Part shown: positions 9,553 to 13,799 of the stretch, piece by piece
Position numbering within the stretch: the first letter of the stretch is position 1
Layout of the letters: each line of letters opens with the position of its first letter
From: Ettlia oleoabundans
Lineage: Eukaryota > Chlorophyta > Chlorophyceae > Chlamydomonadales
NCBI GenBank assembly: GCA_019693395.1
Contig: JAAMXP010002852.1
Location: forward strand, 1,085 to 14,883
DNA length: 13,799 nt
Direction: 5' to 3'
Made by a program: the position numbers and the translations under genes
Notes under the pieces: model-generated
The model's database searches: none
What the model saw: the letters and a program-made list of their open reading frames with translations, nothing else
What the model was told of the DNA's origin: nothing

Positions 9553-10107
9553 TCCGTAAGTGTCAGCGCAGTGGAAGCCGCACTAAACCTGGCTACACAC
9601 TTGCGCAGCTCATGTGATGGCATGGCCCTCTCAGCAGGCAGGCTGTAGGTGCAGATGCAATAGGAGTCGCTGCCATGAAGGGGTGCGTTTGTGCCGCACT
9701 TGTCGCCGCTGGGTCGGCAATAGGCCGCGTGGTTTGTTCAAGCTTCAGCATCCTGCTGCTCGCCCCACTTCCCTGCGTGAACAGTTTCATTGCGGCTGCG
9801 CAGCATGAGCATGGTTCATATATACTTTCAGCTTAGGCAGCACCTGCTGGGGCAATAGGAAACTGGTGGAGAAGGGCATGCACGGCTGCAACTCAACTAC
9901 CGGGCAGTAGGCCCCCCTTGTTTTTGTCGTAATTGACAGAACTTGCTCTACTCATCAATATTAAGTTTGACCTCATAACTTGTGGTGGCTAGCCAGTGTC
10001 ACCATGAAAATTCGCCCCTTAGCCAACTTTAAATTGTCCACCCCACACCATGTCAGTGAGCATACAGGTAGTGATAAAAACGTGGGTAGCAGCGGAAAGA
10101 CTCATGA
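9553..10107. other. Tail-to-tail intergenic region with no canonical TGTAA
   Basis: This gap lies between two convergent stop codons. I found no TGTAA on either strand; the nearest variant is TCGTAA at 9927-9932. The right half (about 9910-10080) is noticeably A/T-richer than its surroundings, as expected of 3' UTR or spacer. A strong-looking donor (GTAAGT at 9556) follows the transporter stop but serves no frame I can find. No gene or repeat seen. Confidence 0.5.
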
Positions 10108-11435
10108 TCAAGTGGTATGCTTTAATCGCTTGTACATGAGTGCCCGTGGCGTGATGCCTTGCATTTTGGCCAGGAACTCGTTGTCCATATCCACATACAA
10201 GTAGCCTGCAGAGCGGTATAGCTGCTGAGCCGCCTCATCTTTCAGCCTCACGTGCAAAAACAGGTGCGGGAACCCTCGAGCCAGAGTCAAGAGCTCTGCA
10301 GCCGCCAGCATGCGACGGGCGAGGCCTTGGCGCCGCAACGACAAGTCCACCGCCATGTTTGACAGGTAAGCTGCAGGCGCCACAGGATAGGGGCAGACAA
10401 ATTGGGTGGAGAGGTCAACCATGCGAAATGTTGACAGCATGCCGGGTAACCTAAATGACGACCTAGTCCTGAAGTCATGCACAGTGGTCCAGGTTGCAGC
10501 CCACCTGCCACCCAGCCAAACATGCCTTGAACAACGTGCTTGTGGAACTGGCCACCCACTGGGTAACGTGCCGCAGAGCAGGGGGCACAGTCCCACCTTC
10601 TTCATCTGGTGGCTGCAGGCTGGGGAACTGCTCTCGTGTGTTCCGAGCAAAGGACAGGCCCGTTGTGGCAACTACCCGCGAGGTCTGCCCGGGAGGCAGC
10701 AATGTCCTATCTACATACGGCGGTTGGCATGAATGACATCGATCAGGAACACTAACAGATGCTGCCTGTGCAGACATGTAGGCCAAGAGGGCCACAACCC
10801 AGCCACACTCCATCAGCAAGGACTGCCACCTGCAAGCGCTTACCTGTGGGGAACAGGCGCGCCACGAGCAGCACGCCATTTGGTGGTTGCGTCAAACAGT
10901 GTGTGCAGTACTTCCGGATATCAGTGATGTGCATGGCTTGCGACGAGGTGGCAAATGCTCGAGTGAGCAGCACAGATGCGGGTCCCACGTCTTCCTCCTG
11001 CACCGGTTGAATCACAAGTCGGCCTTGCGAGAGCTCATGCTCTTCACAAAAACGCTGCACCATCATCATTTCAAAAACCTGCATCGGGCAGGCTGGCTAA
11101 CGTGAATGAGACAGGTCTAGAGTGTTGGGGAAGCTCGCGATGCTGTGAGTCACGGCGGCAGGCTGGACCCCGACCGCTCCACCGTCAAACCACCAGCGCA
11201 CCTCCATTCTTCTATCGATATCATCGATCGCTGCAGCAAGCCGTTGTCTGCTGCTTGCAAAGGGCTGTAAGGCAGGCGTACCGGCCCGCGGCCCAACGCT
11301 GCTTCGCCGTGGGAAAGCTGCATGTACAGCCTGCGGGCAATATACCCTGCTGATTGCAGGGCGAGACGAAACCCCTGGCTTCCCGCAGGAGACGCTCCAC
11401 TCAACCACCGCTTGCAAACTGGTCATCTTAAGCAA
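10108..11435 (-). CDS. GNAT-family N-acetyltransferase, probably organelle-targeted
   Basis: Minus-strand exons 11435-11154, 11078-10844, 10710-10597 and 10370-10108 join in frame to 297 residues. Residues 1 to about 75 are rich in Ala/Ser/Arg with few acids (for example HAAFPRRSSVGPRAG), as in chloroplast or mitochondrial leaders. The catalytic domain runs from about 115 (GRLVIQPVQEEDVGPASVLL) through RVVATTGLSF, then AYLSNMAVDLSLRRQGLARR with the acetyl-CoA-binding R/Q-x-x-G-x-A loop at R223-A228, FLHVRLKDEAAQQLYRSAGY (the C-terminal GNAT helix and strand), and GITPRALMYKRL. Plant plastid GNATs acetylate protein N termini and lysines; the substrate here is inferred at best. The start is the first ATG of the frame; MTS three codons later is an alternative. 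Exon 3 begins after a pyrimidine-poor acceptor, chosen because its phase fits and it yields FPTDRTLLPPGQTSR; an acceptor about 50 bases upstream would also keep frame. The small-membrane-protein gene diverges from it. Confidence 0.82.
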
Positions 11436-11721
11436 GTTTCATGCACTAACTAGCACAGTCATTAGCACAAATGACTCCCTCTAGCATACAACAGGCTGAC
11501 AGCCTGGCTGTTGCAATGCTATCATGCTAAGCGCGCTGCGCTGACTGGCGCTGTGGCTCTGCCCAGAAGTCGGTCTCAGTCTCTCGCCCTCTGTCTAGTC
11601 GCCCGGTCCTGGTGCCCACGGTTGGTTCATTCCAAGTCCATTTCAGACGCCAGTCCAGCGAACCTTGAAACGCTAGGGGCACCTGGCCTCTATCGACCAC
11701 GAACTGTCCAAGGCTCTCAAG
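11436..11721. promoter_or_regulatory. Compact bidirectional promoter between divergent genes
   Basis: Only 286 bases separate the start codons of the GNAT gene (minus) and the small membrane protein gene (plus), so both core promoters and 5' UTRs must share it. The GNAT-proximal third is A/T-richer and holds TAGCACA twice about 13 bases apart (near 11451 and 11464). No clear TATA box is seen. The assignment rests on geometry. Confidence 0.5.
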
Positions 11722-12340
11722 ATGCCCACTGGAGGGGGTTTGCCTTGGCAAGTGCGGGCGTTTGCCGGGGGAGGGGAGAATCGAATGGCAATCTACAAGG
11801 GTAAGGGCTGTCTGCCGCCGCTGCAGTATCTTTACACGTCAGTGCGTCCACCAGTCCCTGACCGTTACCGACGTGCTCTTCTGCTGCAGTGGCAATGGTG
11901 GCAGGCGCTGCCGGAGCTGCATATTGGTACTACACCTCCAATAAACTGCTGGAGAAAAAGCAGGGTGAGGTGCCGGCACAACCGCTGCAAAACAACAACT
12001 TGCTGTGCCTGCAGGGCGCCTTGATGGCAGCCAGCACTGCATGTTGTGAGGCAATTCCATCTACAGACACCGCTGAGTAGTGCAGAGGAGGCTGCCGAGA
12101 GATTTGGGCGCCATGGCGAGAAAGTGCAATACGGCGATGCTGCAAGCTTTAAGGCTGGTGTGTATCAACTGCTACGGTGCCTGTGCCTCCGTGCATGCAC
12201 TCATAACCATCCCTGATTCACATGCCACTCACGCCTACTGTGTTGCCGGTTGCACAGGCGTGCATGGGGAGCACTTCCCTGGCCTGCCCACCACTGATAC
12301 CAACACGCGAGGCGGGCATGCTGGAGGCACAAAGCCGTAG
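11722..12340 (+). CDS. Small single-pass membrane protein, 102 residues, unknown function
   Basis: Not recognised. Exons 11722-11800, 11890-11964, 12086-12157 and 12258-12340 have matching phases (all junctions phase 1) and join to 102 residues with no stop. The start is the first ATG of its frame. Residues 1-26 contain MPTGGGLPWQVRAFAGG and are Gly-rich with net positive charge. About 27-42 form one hydrophobic helix (VAMVAGAAGAAYWYY), followed by SNKLLEKKQEEAAERFGRHG, an amphipathic charged helix. The tail is Gly/Thr/His-rich and polar (HFPGLPTTDTNTRGGHAGG). Four tiny exons with good donors and acceptors and a TGTAA 138 bases after the stop argue for a real gene. Size and layout recall small accessory subunits of organelle membrane complexes, but that is only an analogy. 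It shares a short divergent promoter with the GNAT gene and is tail-to-tail with the lipase gene. Confidence 0.7.
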
Positions 12341-12478
12341 CTGCGTAAGAATGGCGCCGCTGACTTGGCCCCGTAGCTGGACCCTGGATTTTTGGAGCTC
12401 CTCTGGTCCCCGGTTTTGCCAGCAGCACAGTTGGCACTACATGTAGTTTGCTGATGCACCATTGTTTTTGTGCGTTTT

Positions 12479-12483
12479 TGTAA
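12479..12483 (+). terminator. TGTAA polyadenylation signal of the small membrane protein gene
   Basis: TGTAA in a T-rich context lies 138 bases after the stop at 12338-12340, a typical distance in green algae. Confidence 0.6.
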
Positions 12484-12503
12484 AGCACGTACCGCGTTGA
12501 GGT

Positions 12504-12508
12504 TTACA
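12504..12508 (-). terminator. TGTAA polyadenylation signal of the lipase gene
   Basis: TTACA on the plus strand reads TGTAA on the minus strand, 385 bases after the lipase stop. I found no nearer copy between 12508 and 12893. It faces the plus-strand signal at 12479-12483. Confidence 0.45.
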
Positions 12509-12893
12509 GCAGGAAGCCAGCAGGCGGCGTTCATGCTCATTGCTCAGTGGGGCAAACAGCATGGGATGTCAGTCAAGGAAAGCTTTTTGCGAGTGTTGGA
12601 AAATTTGGACAGGAAAGCAAGCCGAGAAAATATGCTTTAAGATAGCATAACAATGACAGGCATGGCAGACAGGCAAGACAGCTGAAAACTGTGAAGGCCT
12701 GGGACAAAAGCTGCAGCGACAGATGCATGATTGCTGATGGTTGGGGGCCGGCAGCGGCTGCATATGCTGCGGGAGATAGGATGGCGTGGCTTGGTTGTAA
12801 GAACGGAGGCGATGCACACGAAAAATAATATAACATGACGGATGTGCCAGGGTGAGTTATGAAAAATATCGGTGGTCAGGCAGTCAGCCAGTA

Positions 12894-13799
12894 CTAGCTG
12901 CCCAGGCTGTCCAGGGCGGCTATGTAGGCATCTGGCAGATGGTGAGCGGCGGTTTCCAGTGTGAGTAGGAAGCGGCGGAGGGAGGTCTGGTCCACCTCAA
13001 ACATCCCCAGCTGGCCCACGCTAGCCCTGCCACCGCTGCTGGGCGCAGCAGCAGGCAGCATCCACAATAGGCGGCCGGGAGGGTACATGGGGATCAGGCC
13101 TGAGCCTGGCTGCTCCTCGCTGACATCGCAGCCAATGGTGTCGGCAGCAAATGCGGCGATGCTGGCTGTGCTGGCAATGCTGGTGGTGCTGCTCTGCCGC
13201 ACATGGCGGCTTCCACAGAGGCTGCCGCTGGTGAGGGGTTCCCCGTCGGCGGTAGCAGTAGCACCAGCGGTAGCAGCAACCTCTATTTCTGCCAGATCCA
13301 CAGCGCTGCCCATCAGCGTGCCGGCAGTACACAAGCCGCGGCAGCCCCTGCTGCCACAAACCGCTTGGCAGGAAAGACGTGTGGCAGCGGCATCGCTGCT
13401 GTAAGTGCTGACTGTGCTAGCGGAGCGCCACAGGCTGCCGCAGCTGCTGCTGCTGGTGGTGGATGTGAGAGCGTAGCTGTGATGGGAGAAGTGGGGTGTG
13501 CGGTGCAGGAGGGTGGCGACCGCCTCGGCGGCTTTGCTGCTTGCATACACATCGGCGATGAGCATGCGCGCCCCCAGAATGCTGAACATGGGCAGGCAGT
13601 CGGCGCTGCAGCGCAAGGACGGAATGGGTGGCGGGGATGGGAGGGCATTTCAATTGCAGTGTTTCAGATGCTGATGCAAACAACACCTTAAACATGCGTG
13701 TGGGTTCGTTGATAGAGATTGATTTGCAGCAGGGGCGTCCAAGCAGCGGTGTGCCCTCACCATGAACAACCCCTGCCAACTTACTGCCTGTTCACAAAG
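12894..13799 (-). CDS. Class 3 / diacylglycerol-lipase-like lipase, C-terminal part
   Basis: Alpha/beta-hydrolase of the fungal-lipase (Lipase_3) type; the family hydrolyses acylglycerols or polar lipids. Two exons are visible: 13799-13785 (cut by the window edge) and 13605-12894, joined across a GTAAGT donor. The junction reads FVNRHADCLPMFSI, matching the DAGL-type VVNxxDxVPRLS segment, so the Asp in HADCLP is the likely catalytic acid. Downstream come MYPPGRLLWMLP (the family's PPG strand), MFEVDQ, and AAHHLPDAYIAAL, whose His before LPDxY is the likely catalytic His. The nucleophile GxSxG and any membrane or leader segment lie outside the window. Between Asp and His sits an unusually long Ser/Thr/Ala/Cys-rich stretch of about 130 residues (roughly 13500-13100) with no recognisable fold, probably a disordered insertion of the kind algal proteins often carry. 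The stop is TAG at 12894-12896. Family assignment is fairly sure; exact substrate is not. Confidence 0.75.

Larger units (their letters stand above)
12341..12893. other. Tail-to-tail 3' UTR region
   Basis: This gap lies between the convergent stops of the small membrane protein and lipase genes. The opposing TGTAA signals at 12479-12483 (plus) and 12504-12508 (minus) imply a 3' UTR of about 150 bases for the left gene and about 390 bases for the lipase gene. Several overlapping minus-strand open frames at 12569-12836 lack splice-supported continuation and look like chance. An A/T-rich patch lies near 12820-12870. Confidence 0.5.

Noticed and set aside
12569..12836. Overlapping minus-strand frames of 60-87 residues
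   Set aside because: They lie in the inferred 3' UTR of the lipase gene, have no shared motif and no splice-supported continuation.
13203..13691. 162-residue plus-strand Ala/Gly-rich frame
   Set aside because: Antisense to the lipase exon; produced by the Ser/Ala/Thr-rich low-complexity DNA.

Overview
The window reads as nuclear DNA of a chlorophyte green alga. Genes are cut by many short GT-AG introns. Coding sequence is GC-rich with C/G-rich third codon positions. Low-complexity Ala/Gln/Pro/Ser insertions are common, TGTAA (the green-algal polyadenylation signal) follows several stop codons, and the proteins match families best known from plants and green algae (MRS2 Mg transporter, FLOE/DUF1421, UDP-uronic-acid-type sugar-nucleotide transporter, organelle-type GNAT). 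No bacterial operon, phage, CRISPR array, tRNA, rRNA or transposon was recognised.

Layout: six protein genes in strictly alternating orientation. (1) 60-2187 (+): 3' part of an MRS2/CorA-type magnesium transporter with the GMN motif; its 5' end lies before the window. (2) 2619-4659 (-): a complete FLOE/DUF1421 protein (coiled coil, Tyr-containing Pro/Gln-rich prion-like region, C-terminal UBA-like DUF1421 helices). (3) 6837-9552 (+): a complete ten-helix nucleotide-sugar transporter closest to the plant UUAT (UDP-uronic acid) clade, with a long Gln-rich C-terminal tail. (4) 10108-11435 (-): a GNAT acetyltransferase with a probable organelle-targeting leader. (5) 11722-12340 (+): an unrecognised 102-residue single-pass membrane protein. 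(6) 12894-13799 (-): the C-terminal part of a class 3 (diacylglycerol-lipase-like) lipase whose 5' end is beyond the window.

Pairs 1/2, 3/4 and 5/6 are tail-to-tail; pairs 2/3 and 4/5 are head-to-head. Genes 4 and 5 have start codons only 286 bp apart and probably share a bidirectional promoter, whereas 2 and 3 are separated by about 2.2 kb that I cannot assign to a gene. The polyadenylation signals of genes 5 and 6 lie 20 bp apart on opposite strands.

The genes do not form an evident pathway; this looks like an ordinary housekeeping stretch of an algal chromosome. The most noteworthy item is the algal FLOE-type prion-like protein. All exon boundaries were set by hand from GT/AG sites, reading phase and remembered family sequence; none is supported by transcript data here.
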